From NCBI GenBank assembly GCA_947626475.1, contig CANQSK010000015.1, positions 1 through 34,052 of the forward strand: DNA of 34,052 nucleotides, in the 5' to 3' direction. Origin of the DNA: an uncultured Lachnospiraceae bacterium (GTDB taxonomy: Bacteria > Bacillota > Clostridia > Lachnospirales > Lachnospiraceae). The notes under the pieces were generated by a model that was not told where the DNA came from, did no database searches, and was given only the letters and a program-made list of their open reading frames with translations. The translations under genes and the position numbers were made by a program. The first letter of the stretch is position 1. Every line of letters starts with the position of its first letter. Shown here piece after piece: positions 24,562-32,097 of the stretch.

Positions 24562-24590
24562 TGGACGGAAAAAGATAATTGTTGTATGAT
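24562..24590 (+). promoter_or_regulatory. Candidate sigma-A promoter of the lspA-like/glmM/glmS operon
   Basis: TGGACG (24562-24567) and TATGAT (24585-24590) are spaced by 17 nt and lie just upstream of the ribosome site AAGGAGG of the first gene. The S8 protease gene diverges from the same 115-bp gap; its promoter is not clear. Confidence 0.55.
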
Positions 24591-24615
24591 GTAATTTGAT
24601 AAGGAGGATCCGACT

Positions 24616-25086
24616 ATGATATTATTGCTGCTGATTGCGGTCATTCTGCTGTTCGACCTTGGAATCAAGGATACCATCGAGCAGAGGCCGGATTCGGTTT
24701 TCCCCAGGGAACTGGAGGGGACCAAAGGACGGGTGGTACTGCGCAGGATTCATAATCCGGGGCTGCCCATGGGCGCTCTGGCCAGGTATCCCCAGCTGGT
24801 GATCCGGATACCCCTTGCGGTGGTCTCCGCGGCGGCAGGAATGCTGGCCTGCCTGTATCCGAAAAAGGGCAGTTATGCTCAGAAGGCCGGTCTGGCCATG
24901 GTCATAGGAGGAGGTCTGGGCAACCTTTACGACCGGCTGGTCCGCGGCTACGTGGTGGATTATCTGAACATCCGCTTCGGAAAGCTGCAGAAGATCATCT
25001 TTAATCTGGCGGATGTCTGCATTCTGGCGGGAGCAGTCCTGTTTGCCGCCGGAGAGCTGACAGAGGAGATCCGCAGACAGATATAG
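24616..25086 (+). CDS. lspA: Signal peptidase II (LspA) family protein, 156 aa
   Basis: Signal peptidase II removes the signal peptide of lipoproteins in the membrane. The protein has four hydrophobic segments, the N-terminal LLLLIAVILLFDLGIKD matching the first helix with its conserved Asp/Lys, a HNPGLPMG segment in place of the usual NxGAxFG, and the two catalytic Asp motifs, GGGLGNLYDRLVRGYVVDY (Asp115) and IIFNLADVCILAGA (Asp133). The divergence of the NxGAxFG motif suggests a paralog or a diverged member rather than a house-keeping copy; another lspA may exist elsewhere. AAGGAGG lies 8 nt before the ATG. It is followed by glmM 30 nt later, an unusual pairing. Confidence 0.82.
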   Translation: MILLLLIAVILLFDLGIKDTIEQRPDSVFPRELEGTKGRVVLRRIHNPGLPMGALARYPQLVIRIPLAVVSAAAGMLACLYPKKGSYAQKAGLAMVIGGGLGNLYDRLVRGYVVDYLNIRFGKLQKIIFNLADVCILAGAVLFAAGELTEEIRRQI

Positions 25087-25116
25087 CAATAAATGAAATA
25101 TGGAGGGAATTTTATT

Positions 25117-26472
25117 ATGGCAAAATATTTTGGGACAGATGGCTTTCGGGGCGAAGCGAATGTAGGACTGAATGTGGAGCACGCCTTTAAGATCGGGCGC
25201 TTTCTGGGTTGGTATTACGGGCAGAAGCGGGCCAGCGGCCCGGCCAAGGTGGTGATCGGAAAGGATACCCGCCGTTCTTCCTACATGTTTGAATATGCGC
25301 TGGCCGCAGGCCTGACGGCTTCCGGCGCCGACGCGTATCTTCTGCATGTTACCACGACTCCCAGCGTCTCCTATGTGGTGCGCACGGAGGATTTTGACGG
25401 CGGCATCATGATCTCTGCCAGCCATAACCCGTACTATGACAACGGCATTAAACTGATCAATTACTATGGCGAGAAGATGGATGAGGATACGATCATGAAG
25501 GTGGAGGCCTATCTGGACGGTTATTCCGGCGAGATTCCCCTCGCTGTCAGAGAGAAGATCGGCTGTACGGTAGATTACGCCATCGGGCGAAACCGCTACA
25601 TCGGGTATTTGATCTCGCTGGCAACCCGTTCCTATAAGGGCAAACGGGTCGGCCTGGACTGCGCCAACGGCAGCGCCTGGATGATCGCCAAGAGTGTGTT
25701 TGACGCTCTGGGAGCCAAGACTTATGTGATCGGCAACGAGCCTGACGGACTGAACATCAATGCGGGATGCGGATCTACCCACGTTGAGAACCTGCAGAAA
25801 TTTGTGAAGGAGAATCAGCTGGATGTGGGCTTTGCCTTTGACGGCGACGCGGACCGCTGTCTGTGCGTGGACGAGAACGGCGACGTGGTGGACGGCGACA
25901 AGATTCTTTACATATACGGCCGTTACATGAAGGAGAGAGGAAAGCTTCTGGGCAACAAGATCGTCACCACGGTCATGTCCAACTTCGGCCTGTACAAGGC
26001 CCTGGATGAAGCGGGAATCGGCTATGAGAAGACGGCGGTAGGCGACAAGTATGTCTATGAAAACATGGTATCCAACAACTACAGGATCGGCGGCGAGCAG
26101 TCCGGACATATTATTTTCCGGAAATACGCCACAACTGGTGACGGCATTCTGACGGCGATCAAGATGATGGAGGTCATGCTGGAGAGAAAGCAGCCTCTCA
26201 GCAAGCTGGCGGAGCCGGTGGTCACTTATCCCCAGGTACTCCAGAATATCCGCGTAAAGGACAAAGCGAAGGCCCGCGAGGATAAGGATGTTCAGGCCGT
26301 GGTGGACCAGGTGGCTGCTGAACTGGGCGATGAGGGCCGTATTCTTGTGAGAGAGAGCGGAACCGAGCCGGTGATCCGGGTGATGGTGGAAGCGGACAGC
26401 AGAGACAAGTGCCGGGAATATGTTGACCGGGTTATCCGTAAGATTATAGAGAAGGGACACGAGGAGGCTTAG
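25117..26472 (+). CDS. glmM: Phosphoglucosamine mutase GlmM, 451 aa
   Basis: GlmM converts glucosamine-6-phosphate to glucosamine-1-phosphate on the way to UDP-GlcNAc for peptidoglycan and surface glycans. The family features are all present: YFGTDGFRG at the N-terminus, the phospho-serine loop MISASHNPYYDNG (Ser102), the metal loop DGDADRC, the sugar-binding GGEQSGH and the phosphate-binding RESGTEPVIRVM at the C-terminus. The length is normal. The frame extends 24 nt further upstream, but GGAGGG precedes the ATG at 25117. It is followed by glmS after 3 nt, so one mRNA supplies two consecutive steps of the pathway. This supports the neighbouring wall and polysaccharide genes with precursor. 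Confidence 0.95.
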   Translation: MAKYFGTDGFRGEANVGLNVEHAFKIGRFLGWYYGQKRASGPAKVVIGKDTRRSSYMFEYALAAGLTASGADAYLLHVTTTPSVSYVVRTEDFDGGIMISASHNPYYDNGIKLINYYGEKMDEDTIMKVEAYLDGYSGEIPLAVREKIGCTVDYAIGRNRYIGYLISLATRSYKGKRVGLDCANGSAWMIAKSVFDALGAKTYVIGNEPDGLNINAGCGSTHVENLQKFVKENQLDVGFAFDGDADRCLCVDENGDVVDGDKILYIYGRYMKERGKLLGNKIVTTVMSNFGLYKALDEAGIGYEKTAVGDKYVYENMVSNNYRIGGEQSGHIIFRKYATTGDGILTAIKMMEVMLERKQPLSKLAEPVVTYPQVLQNIRVKDKAKAREDKDVQAVVDQVAAELGDEGRILVRESGTEPVIRVMVEADSRDKCREYVDRVIRKIIEKGHEEA

Positions 26473-26475
26473 TCT

Positions 26476-28320
26476 ATGTGCGGAATCGTTGGATACACAG
26501 GCGGAAGCCAGGCGGCCCCTATTCTGCTGGAGGGACTGGAAAAACTGGAATACCGCGGCTACGACTCGGCCGGCATAGCGGTGTTCGGCGGAAAAGAGAA
26601 GAAAAAAGAGCCGTCCATTGAGGTTATTAAGGCGAAGGGACGGCTGAAGGTTCTGTTTGAGATGACTGACAGCGGGAAGGCGGTTCATGGCACCTGCGGG
26701 ATCGGTCATACCCGCTGGGCCACCCATGGAGAGCCGTCGGTAGTCAATTCTCATCCCCAGTATGCCAAAGACAAGCGGGTCGTGGTGGTTCACAACGGCA
26801 TCATCGAGAATTATCAGGAGCTGAAGGAGCGGCTGGTAAGGGACGGCTGCGAGTTTGTGTCTGACACGGACACGGAGGTTGTGGCCCATCTTCTCGACCG
26901 GTATTATGAGAAGGATCCGGTGGACGCCATCAGCAAGCTGATGTACCATGTGCGGGGCTCCTATGCCCTTGGCATCCTGTTTGGGGACAGACCGGGAGAG
27001 ATTTACGCGGTCCGCAAGGACAGCCCCCTGATCGTGGGCCGCTCCGCGGGCGGAAACTTTATCGCGTCGGACGTTCCGGCCATACTCCGGTATACCCGCG
27101 ACGTGTGCTTCATTGAGAATCAGGTTATCGTCCGCCTGACCGGAAAGGACATTCAGTTCTTTGATGTGGATAAGGCGGAGCTGAAAAAAGAATTTACTCA
27201 GATTCAGTGGGATACGGAGGCGGCGGAAAAGGGCGGCTTCAAGCATTTCATGCTGAAGGAAATTTACGAGCAGCCTAAGGCGATTCGCGATACCGTAAGT
27301 CCCCGGGTGAAAGACGGAAAAGTAAATCTGGAAGAACTGCATCTGACGCAGGAAGATCTGGCGTCAGTCAGAAGGATTCAGATGGTTGCCTGCGGCTCCG
27401 CCTATCATGTGTGCATGACGGCGCGCTACATGGTGGAGGGTCTGGTCCGGATTCCCGTGGATGTGGATCTGGCCAGTGAATTCAGGTACCGGCGGCCGAT
27501 CCTGGAGGAGAACACTCTGGTGATCGTCATCAGCCAGTCCGGGGAGACGGCGGATTCTCTGGCTGCCCTGCGGGAGGCGAAAAGTCTGGGCCACAAGGTT
27601 ATGGCCATTGTGAACGTGGTGGGCAGTTCAATCGCCAGGGAGGCGGACAGCGTGTTCTATACCTGGGCTGGGCCGGAGATCTCCGTGGCCACCACCAAGG
27701 CCTACAGCACTCAGCTGGCGGCTGTCTACCTGCTGGCTATCGCCATGGGAAGGGCCAGGGGGCTTGTAGATGAGCAGACGGAGGCGGATATGGTGGCGGA
27801 GCTTCTGCGTCTGCCGGAGAAGATCGAGCGGATTCTGGAGGAGAAGGAACGGATTCAGTGGTTTGCCAACAAATTTTCCCACAGCCGGGATATTTTCTTT
27901 ATAGGCAGGGGGTTGGACTACGCGTCCTCTCTGGAGGGTTCGCTGAAGCTGAAGGAGATTTCCTACATTCACTCGGAGGCCTATGCGGCTGGAGAACTGA
28001 AGCACGGAACGATCTCCCTGATCGAGGACGGCATTCTGGTCATAGGAGTCGCCACCCAGAGCAGTCTGTTTGAAAAGCTGATCAGCAATATGGTGGAGGT
28101 AAAGAGCCGGGGAGCCTATGTTCTGGGAGTGACCAGTTACGGAAACTACAGCATGGAGGACGTGGCCAACTACACCATTTACGTGCCCAAGACCATGGAA
28201 TGCTTCGCGGCCAGCCTGGTGGTGGTTCCGCTGCAGCTGCTGGCGTACTATGTGGCCCTGGGCAAGGGCCTGGACGTAGATAAGCCCAGGAACCTGGCCA
28301 AGTCGGTGACGGTAGAATAA
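26476..28320 (+). CDS. glmS: Glutamine-fructose-6-phosphate aminotransferase GlmS, 614 aa
   Basis: GlmS makes glucosamine-6-phosphate from fructose-6-phosphate and glutamine, the first step of the hexosamine pathway. The N-terminal nucleophile Cys2 (MCGIVGY), LEYRGYDSAGI, HTRWATHGEPS and HNGIIENYQ mark the glutaminase domain (~1-240). Two SIS isomerase domains follow (SQSGETADSLAALR; GRGLDYASSLEGSLKLKEISY), and the C-terminus KPRNLAKSVTVE is the family standard. The length is typical. It starts 3 nt after glmM with no room for a glmS ribozyme, so the usual metabolite control of glmS in Firmicutes is not found here. No clear terminator is visible in the 15 nt before the convergent gene. Confidence 0.96.
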   Translation: MCGIVGYTGGSQAAPILLEGLEKLEYRGYDSAGIAVFGGKEKKKEPSIEVIKAKGRLKVLFEMTDSGKAVHGTCGIGHTRWATHGEPSVVNSHPQYAKDKRVVVVHNGIIENYQELKERLVRDGCEFVSDTDTEVVAHLLDRYYEKDPVDAISKLMYHVRGSYALGILFGDRPGEIYAVRKDSPLIVGRSAGGNFIASDVPAILRYTRDVCFIENQVIVRLTGKDIQFFDVDKAELKKEFTQIQWDTEAAEKGGFKHFMLKEIYEQPKAIRDTVSPRVKDGKVNLEELHLTQEDLASVRRIQMVACGSAYHVCMTARYMVEGLVRIPVDVDLASEFRYRRPILEENTLVIVISQSGETADSLAALREAKSLGHKVMAIVNVVGSSIAREADSVFYTWAGPEISVATTKAYSTQLAAVYLLAIAMGRARGLVDEQTEADMVAELLRLPEKIERILEEKERIQWFANKFSHSRDIFFIGRGLDYASSLEGSLKLKEISYIHSEAYAAGELKHGTISLIEDGILVIGVATQSSLFEKLISNMVEVKSRGAYVLGVTSYGNYSMEDVANYTIYVPKTMECFAASLVVVPLQLLAYYVALGKGLDVDKPRNLAKSVTVE

Positions 28321-28335
28321 AGATCAGAAGCGAAA

Positions 28336-29154
28336 TTAAAATTCACCAAAGGTATGATTCAGGCGGGCATCCAAAGGCTCGCCTTTTTCTATGTGATCTC
28401 TGAAGTTCTGAATCAGCTCCAGGGCATCCACCACAGCCGCTTCGTAATGTTTGGTCAGCTGGTCGCAGATGGGGACACAGGCCGGATTGACGTCAGGCCG
28501 CATGACCATGTCGTAAAGATCCTGAGGACAGTGAACCAGCTTCATGACTCCGCGCAGAATGCGGTGTCCCGCCCTGGTGTGGATGGTCAGGAGATTTATG
28601 TAAAAGCGGATGGAGCGGATTGCCTTCAGGGCCTCAGCAAGTCCGACACCGTGGAAGAAGCGTGAGATAACTCTTGCGTTCATCCGGGTGGCCCGGAAAT
28701 GCCGGGTAGGGTGATAATGCATAGGGTCGATGCCGTCCATGATCATGTACCGGCGGTCCAGCTCCGCCTCAATCTCACTGTGGGAGATGCCGGTGCGCCG
28801 TACAGACTGCTCCACATAGGGGTGGCAGTTGCTGTCCAGGGCGAAATGGCACAAAAATCCGTACAGGTAAGCCATGGAGGGAGCGATATCCTCCGGCGGC
28901 ACGACCGAGTCGGCCTGTTGCCCCAGAAAACGGGAGGCTCCAGAAAAAAATTCCATGCCGGGCCGTTTGTGCATGGCGAAACCCAGCTGATTCACGGGAT
29001 TGCGGTACAGCGCCCTGTAATAGAAAAGAAGGTCCGGTCCGTGAAGCCCGATGCAGAACAGATCCACATAAGGCCGGATATCCTGCCGGATCTGCAGGGG
29101 AAGCTGTCTGTATACGTCTTTGCCGAAGCGATAGTGAGTGTAAGTAGTAGGCAT
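28336..29154 (-). CDS. Zinc-dependent phospholipase C-like protein, 272 aa
   Basis: The sequence has the His/Asp pattern of the PF00882 family (TYTHYRFGKDV, LHGPDLLFYY, FLCHFALDSNCHPYVEQ, HSEIEAELDRRYM), which in characterised members binds three zinc ions and cleaves phospholipids. No signal peptide is present, unlike the secreted toxins of the family, and in Lachnospiraceae such intracellular members have no proven role. The start at 29154 is supported by GGAGG 9 nt upstream and by its TAATG overlap with the stop of the upstream SDR gene, which implies translational coupling; a GTG/ATG three codons earlier would sit directly on the ribosome site. The convergent glmS ends 15 nt away. Confidence 0.8.
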   Translation of the reverse strand: MPTTYTHYRFGKDVYRQLPLQIRQDIRPYVDLFCIGLHGPDLLFYYRALYRNPVNQLGFAMHKRPGMEFFSGASRFLGQQADSVVPPEDIAPSMAYLYGFLCHFALDSNCHPYVEQSVRRTGISHSEIEAELDRRYMIMDGIDPMHYHPTRHFRATRMNARVISRFFHGVGLAEALKAIRSIRFYINLLTIHTRAGHRILRGVMKLVHCPQDLYDMVMRPDVNPACVPICDQLTKHYEAAVVDALELIQNFRDHIEKGEPLDARLNHTFGEF

Positions 29155-29936
29155 TAAATCCATCCTCCATCCAAACCGATGATCTGCCCGGTCAGATACG
29201 CGTTTTCCTGAGCCAGGTAAAAGACCAGGTCCGCTGCTTCCTCAGGGGTTCCCAGGCGTCCGGCCGGGATCTCGTCCGTGAGAGACTGAAGCTCGCCGGC
29301 ATCCAGGAAATGATTCATCTCCGTGTCAATGGCCCCGCAGGCCACGGCGTTTACCTGAATGTTGCTGGGCGCCAGTTCCTTGGCCAGGGCCTTTGTGAAG
29401 GCGTTGACAGCCCCTTTGGAGGCGGAATAGGCGACCTCGCAGGAAGCGCCCCTCTGGCCCCACACGGAAGAAATGTTGATGATCTTGCCGGATTTTCCGG
29501 CGACCATGTCCGGAACGGTCAGCCTGCACAAATTGAACAGGGAGGTCAGGTTGGTGCGGATGATCCTGTCCCATTCGCCGGGTGACATGTCCTGCAGAAG
29601 GCCTATGTGAGAGATTCCGGCATTGTTTACCAGAATATCCAGGCGGCCGAAGCGCTCTCTGATCTGCGCCATCAGCTTTTCACATGCGGCCATATCCCCC
29701 ACATCGCACAGGAAGGAGAGACAGCCTGCGGGACTGTCCTGACCGCTCCCCACGCCTTGTTTTGCGCCGTGCCGGGCCGACTGGATCGCTCGGATCTCGG
29801 CTTCTGTTTCGGCCAGCAGGGTCTGACTGCGGACGCAGTTGATGACGACATTATAATCTTCTTTTGCGAATCTTAAGGCGATGGCCTTCCCGATTCCCCG
29901 GGAAGCGCCGGTCACCAGCACAGTCTTGGCAGGCAT
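29154..29936 (-). CDS. FabG/YmfI-like short-chain dehydrogenase, 260 aa
   Basis: This is a classical SDR with TGASRGIGKAIA for NAD(P) binding, NNAGIS, catalytic Ser in NISSVWGQRG and Tyr-x3-Lys in YSASKGAV, ending in LTGQIIGLDGGWI. The length is normal apart from an insertion of about 20 Gly/Gln/Ser-rich residues near position 55-75. The SCEVAYSASKG and LQDMS/EW segments resemble clostridial proteins annotated as elongation factor P 5-aminopentanone reductase (YmfI), as well as 3-oxoacyl-ACP reductase FabG; neither can be proved here. It lies away from any fab cluster, which slightly favours YmfI. The start at 29936 has GGAGG upstream. The stop overlaps the next ATG. Confidence 0.82.
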   Translation of the reverse strand: MPAKTVLVTGASRGIGKAIALRFAKEDYNVVINCVRSQTLLAETEAEIRAIQSARHGAKQGVGSGQDSPAGCLSFLCDVGDMAACEKLMAQIRERFGRLDILVNNAGISHIGLLQDMSPGEWDRIIRTNLTSLFNLCRLTVPDMVAGKSGKIINISSVWGQRGASCEVAYSASKGAVNAFTKALAKELAPSNIQVNAVACGAIDTEMNHFLDAGELQSLTDEIPAGRLGTPEEAADLVFYLAQENAYLTGQIIGLDGGWI

Positions 29937-30029
29937 ATTCTCATTTCCTCCGAAAATTACAACAATTATGATACCACCGGGACAATAAAAATGCAAGAAG
30001 CACAAATTGCCTGTCTGCGCAGAATCCGT

Positions 30030-30059
30030 TTGTATATTCCGTCTGTCCTGTGCTATACT
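30030..30059 (+). promoter_or_regulatory. Sigma-A promoter of the thioredoxin reductase gene
   Basis: TTGTAT (30030-30035) and TATACT (30054-30059) are 18 nt apart, and the -10 is preceded by TGC, an extended -10 motif. The start codon follows 37 nt later. The SDR gene on the other strand diverges from the same 160-bp gap. Confidence 0.65.
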
Positions 30060-30096
30060 ATGAGGAGCAAATCTGAGACAAAGGAGACGGTTACAT

Positions 30097-31026
30097 ATGG
30101 ACAACGTATATGATCTGATTATCATCGGTTCCGGCCCCGCAGGGCTGGCGGCAGGGATTTACGCGGAGCGGGCCAGGCTCAGTTCCGCTGTGATAGAGAA
30201 GGAATACGTCAGCGGCGGCCAGGTGGTGAATACCTATGAGGTGGACAACTATCCGGGACTGCCTGGGATCAACGGATTTGACATGGGCATGAAGTTTCGG
30301 GAGCACGCGGACAAGCTTGGAGTGAATTTCATCACGGATAAGGCGGAACGGGTGGAGCGGACGGAAGAGAACGGACGGACCGTAAACCGCGTTGTCTGTG
30401 AGAACGCGGTCTATGAGGCCAGGACGCTGATCATCGCCACCGGCGCCGTTCACCGGAAACTGGGCGTTCCCGGAGAGGAGGAGCTGGCCGGTATGGGCGT
30501 CTCCTACTGCGCTACCTGCGACGGCGCGTTTTTCCGCAATAAGGATGTGGCCGTGGTAGGCGGCGGGGATGTGGCTCTGGAGGACGCCATTTTCCTGGCG
30601 AGGGCCTGCCGGAAGGTGTATCTGATTCACCGCCGGGATGAGCTGCGGGGGGCGAAGAGCCTTCAGGAAAAGCTGATGAGCCTGGAGAATGTGGAGATTC
30701 TCTGGGATACGGTGGTTACGGAGATCAAAGGTCAGGGACAGGTCAATGCTGTGGCCCTTCAGAATAAAAAGACCGGACAGGTCAGAGAGCTTGAACTTCA
30801 GGGTGTGTTCATCGCCGTAGGCATCACGCCCAGCAGCGGGATTTTTGAGGGGCTGGTGGAGATGGACCACGGATATATCAGGGCCGGCGAGACCGGCGAG
30901 ACCTCGGCGCCGGGAATCTTCGCGGCGGGGGACGTGCGGACCAAGGCTCTGCGGCAGATCGTGACGGCTGTGTCCGACGGGGCCAACGCGGTAGCCTCGG
31001 CGGAGAAATATCTGACGGAATCGTGA
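30097..31026 (+). CDS. trxB: Thioredoxin reductase family flavoprotein (TrxB-like), 309 aa
   Basis: The protein has an N-terminal FAD motif (IIGSGPAGLAAGIYAERA), the redox-active CATC pair (Cys138 and Cys141), a pyridine nucleotide motif (VVGGGDVALEDA) with HRRDELRG, and the C-terminal FAD motif GIFAAGDV. It would pass electrons from NADPH to thioredoxin in the cytosol. The NADPH motif differs slightly from the usual GGGxSAxEE, but the HRRDE residues that contact the NADPH phosphate are kept. AAAGGAG precedes the ATG. No thioredoxin gene is next to it, so the partner is encoded elsewhere. It appears to be transcribed alone and converges on hpf at a shared terminator. Confidence 0.9.
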   Translation: MDNVYDLIIIGSGPAGLAAGIYAERARLSSAVIEKEYVSGGQVVNTYEVDNYPGLPGINGFDMGMKFREHADKLGVNFITDKAERVERTEENGRTVNRVVCENAVYEARTLIIATGAVHRKLGVPGEEELAGMGVSYCATCDGAFFRNKDVAVVGGGDVALEDAIFLARACRKVYLIHRRDELRGAKSLQEKLMSLENVEILWDTVVTEIKGQGQVNAVALQNKKTGQVRELELQGVFIAVGITPSSGIFEGLVEMDHGYIRAGETGETSAPGIFAAGDVRTKALRQIVTAVSDGANAVASAEKYLTES

Positions 31027-31038
31027 CAGAGCCGGCAT

Positions 31039-31074
31039 AAAAAATCCCCGGCGGGCCTGCGGCCTGCCGGGGAT
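31039..31074. terminator. GC-rich terminator shared by trxB and hpf
   Basis: ATCCCCGGC and GCCGGGGAT form a 9-bp stem continued by a G-U pair and GGCC/GGCC around a TGC loop. On the minus strand it is followed by six T, so it is a strong terminator for hpf. On the plus strand the T-tract is weak, but the hairpin starts 17 nt after the trxB stop and probably serves it too. Confidence 0.85.
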
Positions 31075-31087
31075 GCGGCTGTTTATC

Positions 31088-31621
31088 TTAAAATTCCGGT
31101 TCGATCAGTCCGTAATTGTTGCCTTTCCTCTTATATACCACGTTCACCTGGTCGGTCTCCGCGTTGAGGAACATGTAGAAATTGTGTCCCAGAAGCTCCA
31201 TCTCGATACAGGCGTCCTCCGGGAACATGGGCTTCATGCCGAACCGTTTGGTCTTAACGATATTGACGGTGTCGTCTTCCGCGTAATCTTCCTCCTCATT
31301 GATAAAGGCCTGGGAGAAGGACTGGGCGGACTGCTTCTTGTCAATGATCTTTTTCTTGTATCTGCGGATCTGCCGTTCGATGACTTCTTCTACCAGGTCG
31401 ATGGAAACATACATATCGCTGCTGCCTTCCTCCGCGCGGATGATTCCGCCCTTGATGGGAATGGTAACTTCAATCTTCTGAACTTCTCTCTGGATACTCA
31501 GGGTTACGATGACTTCTGTTGTCGGGGTGAAGTAGCACTCCAGCTTGCCCAGTTTTTCTTCTATGGCTTCTCTTAATCCAGAGGTTACTTCCATGTTTCT
31601 TCCGGTAATCGTGTAACGCAT
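31088..31621 (-). CDS. hpf: Ribosome hibernation-promoting factor, long form, 177 aa
   Basis: The N-terminal domain (MRYTITGRNMEVTSGLREAI ... EVTIPIKGG, ~1-95) is the S30AE ribosome-binding domain. A charged linker (FINEEEDYAEDDT) leads to the C-terminal dimerising domain (IVKTKRFGMKPMFPEDACIEMELLGHNFYMFLNAET). Long HPF pairs two 70S ribosomes into 100S particles in stationary phase. The open frame runs 38 codons further upstream, but GAAGGAG 8 nt before the ATG at 31621 and homology to the family N-terminus fix the start. Next to secA is the usual place for this gene in Firmicutes, here in divergent orientation. A good promoter and a Spo0A-box match lie upstream. Confidence 0.93.
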   Translation of the reverse strand: MRYTITGRNMEVTSGLREAIEEKLGKLECYFTPTTEVIVTLSIQREVQKIEVTIPIKGGIIRAEEGSSDMYVSIDLVEEVIERQIRRYKKKIIDKKQSAQSFSQAFINEEEDYAEDDTVNIVKTKRFGMKPMFPEDACIEMELLGHNFYMFLNAETDQVNVVYKRKGNNYGLIEPEF

Positions 31622-31651
31622 ATGATCAACTCCTTCGTTTGAGATGGTTAT

Positions 31652-31680
31652 AGTATAACACATATGTTCAAAATATTCAA
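31652..31680 (-). promoter_or_regulatory. Sigma-A promoter of hpf
   Basis: On the minus strand TTGAAT (31675-31680) and TATACT (31652-31657) are separated by exactly 17 nt and lie 31 nt before the start codon. Confidence 0.65.
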
Positions 31681-31698
31681 TGAATAAAGTTAAAAAAA

Positions 31699-31705
31699 TT
31701 CGACA
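31699..31705 (-). promoter_or_regulatory. Spo0A-box match (TGTCGAA) upstream of hpf
   Basis: This exact match on the minus strand lies 19 bp upstream of the -35 box of hpf, a position from which Spo0A could act on transcription. It is only a 7-base match. Confidence 0.35.
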
Positions 31706-31754
31706 ATTTTGAGGAAACAATCGAAAATTCCGCAATTTCTCTGAGAAAAACTTT

Positions 31755-31761
31755 TGTCGAA
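31755..31761 (+). promoter_or_regulatory. Spo0A-box match (TGTCGAA) between hpf and secA
   Basis: This exact plus-strand match, preceded by TTT, lies 50 bp from the match at 31699 and in opposite orientation. The same arrangement occurs at 4412/4540. Confidence 0.35.
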
Positions 31762-31822
31762 AACAAAAAGTTTATGACTTCTTAACAAAATTTGGAGGGC
31801 GAAAGAATCAAGGGCGAAATTA

Positions 31823-31893
31823 TGTGGATATTGTGGATAACTCTGTGTATAACTGGTTTTCCTTTAAAACAGGACAATCTTTCCGGTGGATAA
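31823..31893 (+). promoter_or_regulatory. Cluster of DnaA-box matches
   Basis: Two exact matches to the DnaA-box consensus TTATNCACA, read in reverse complement as TGTGNATAA, lie at 31832-31840 and 31844-31852. One-mismatch copies lie at 31823-31831 (TGTGGATAT) and 31885-31893 (GGTGGATAA). All four have the same orientation. dnaA, dnaN and oriC-type AT-rich unwinding repeats are absent. Confidence 0.5.
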
Positions 31894-32020
31894 GTTTCCG
31901 GTTTTTGTGGGTTCGGAAGAGAATCGAACATAATTTTTGTGCAATCTGCTGTGTTTACAATAATGGAAGGAGTTATGTCATCCTGAAAAGTAAATTTTTT
32001 GTGAATACCGATTGATTTGG

Positions 32021-32049
32021 TTGAATAAAGCCGGGGTTGGTGATACAAT
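32021..32049 (+). promoter_or_regulatory. Sigma-A promoter of secA
   Basis: TTGAAT (32021-32026) and TACAAT (32044-32049) are spaced by exactly 17 nt, about 48 nt before the secA start codon. Confidence 0.65.
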
Positions 32050-32097
32050 AAATAAGATTATACCCATTAAAATGTGTACGTAATAGGAGTGAGCAGG

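Larger units (their letters stand above)
31622..32097. other. Divergent hpf-secA regulatory region
   Basis: This 476-bp AT-rich gap holds a promoter for each gene, two Spo0A-box matches (31699-31705 and 31755-31761) and a cluster of DnaA-box matches (31823-31893). Short open frames here lack ribosome sites and coding character. A near-perfect hairpin, ACTTTTGT against ACAAAAAGT with one bulged A, covers the second Spo0A-box match. Confidence 0.6.

Noticed and set aside
26460-26480. Possible glmS ribozyme
   Set aside because: Only 3 nt separate glmM and glmS, so there is no space for it.
24622-27342. 906-aa open frame on the minus strand
   Set aside because: It is antisense to lspA, glmM and glmS, which match their families throughout. 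It has no ribosome site and no recognisable product, and arises from the high-GC codon pattern of the real genes.
31622-31735. 38-codon N-terminal extension of hpf
   Set aside because: It would cover the ribosome site and promoter, and the family N-terminus begins at the downstream ATG.
31823-31893. Origin of replication
   Set aside because: DnaA-box matches are present, but dnaA, dnaN, an AT-rich unwinding element and other origin neighbours are absent, so oriC was not called.
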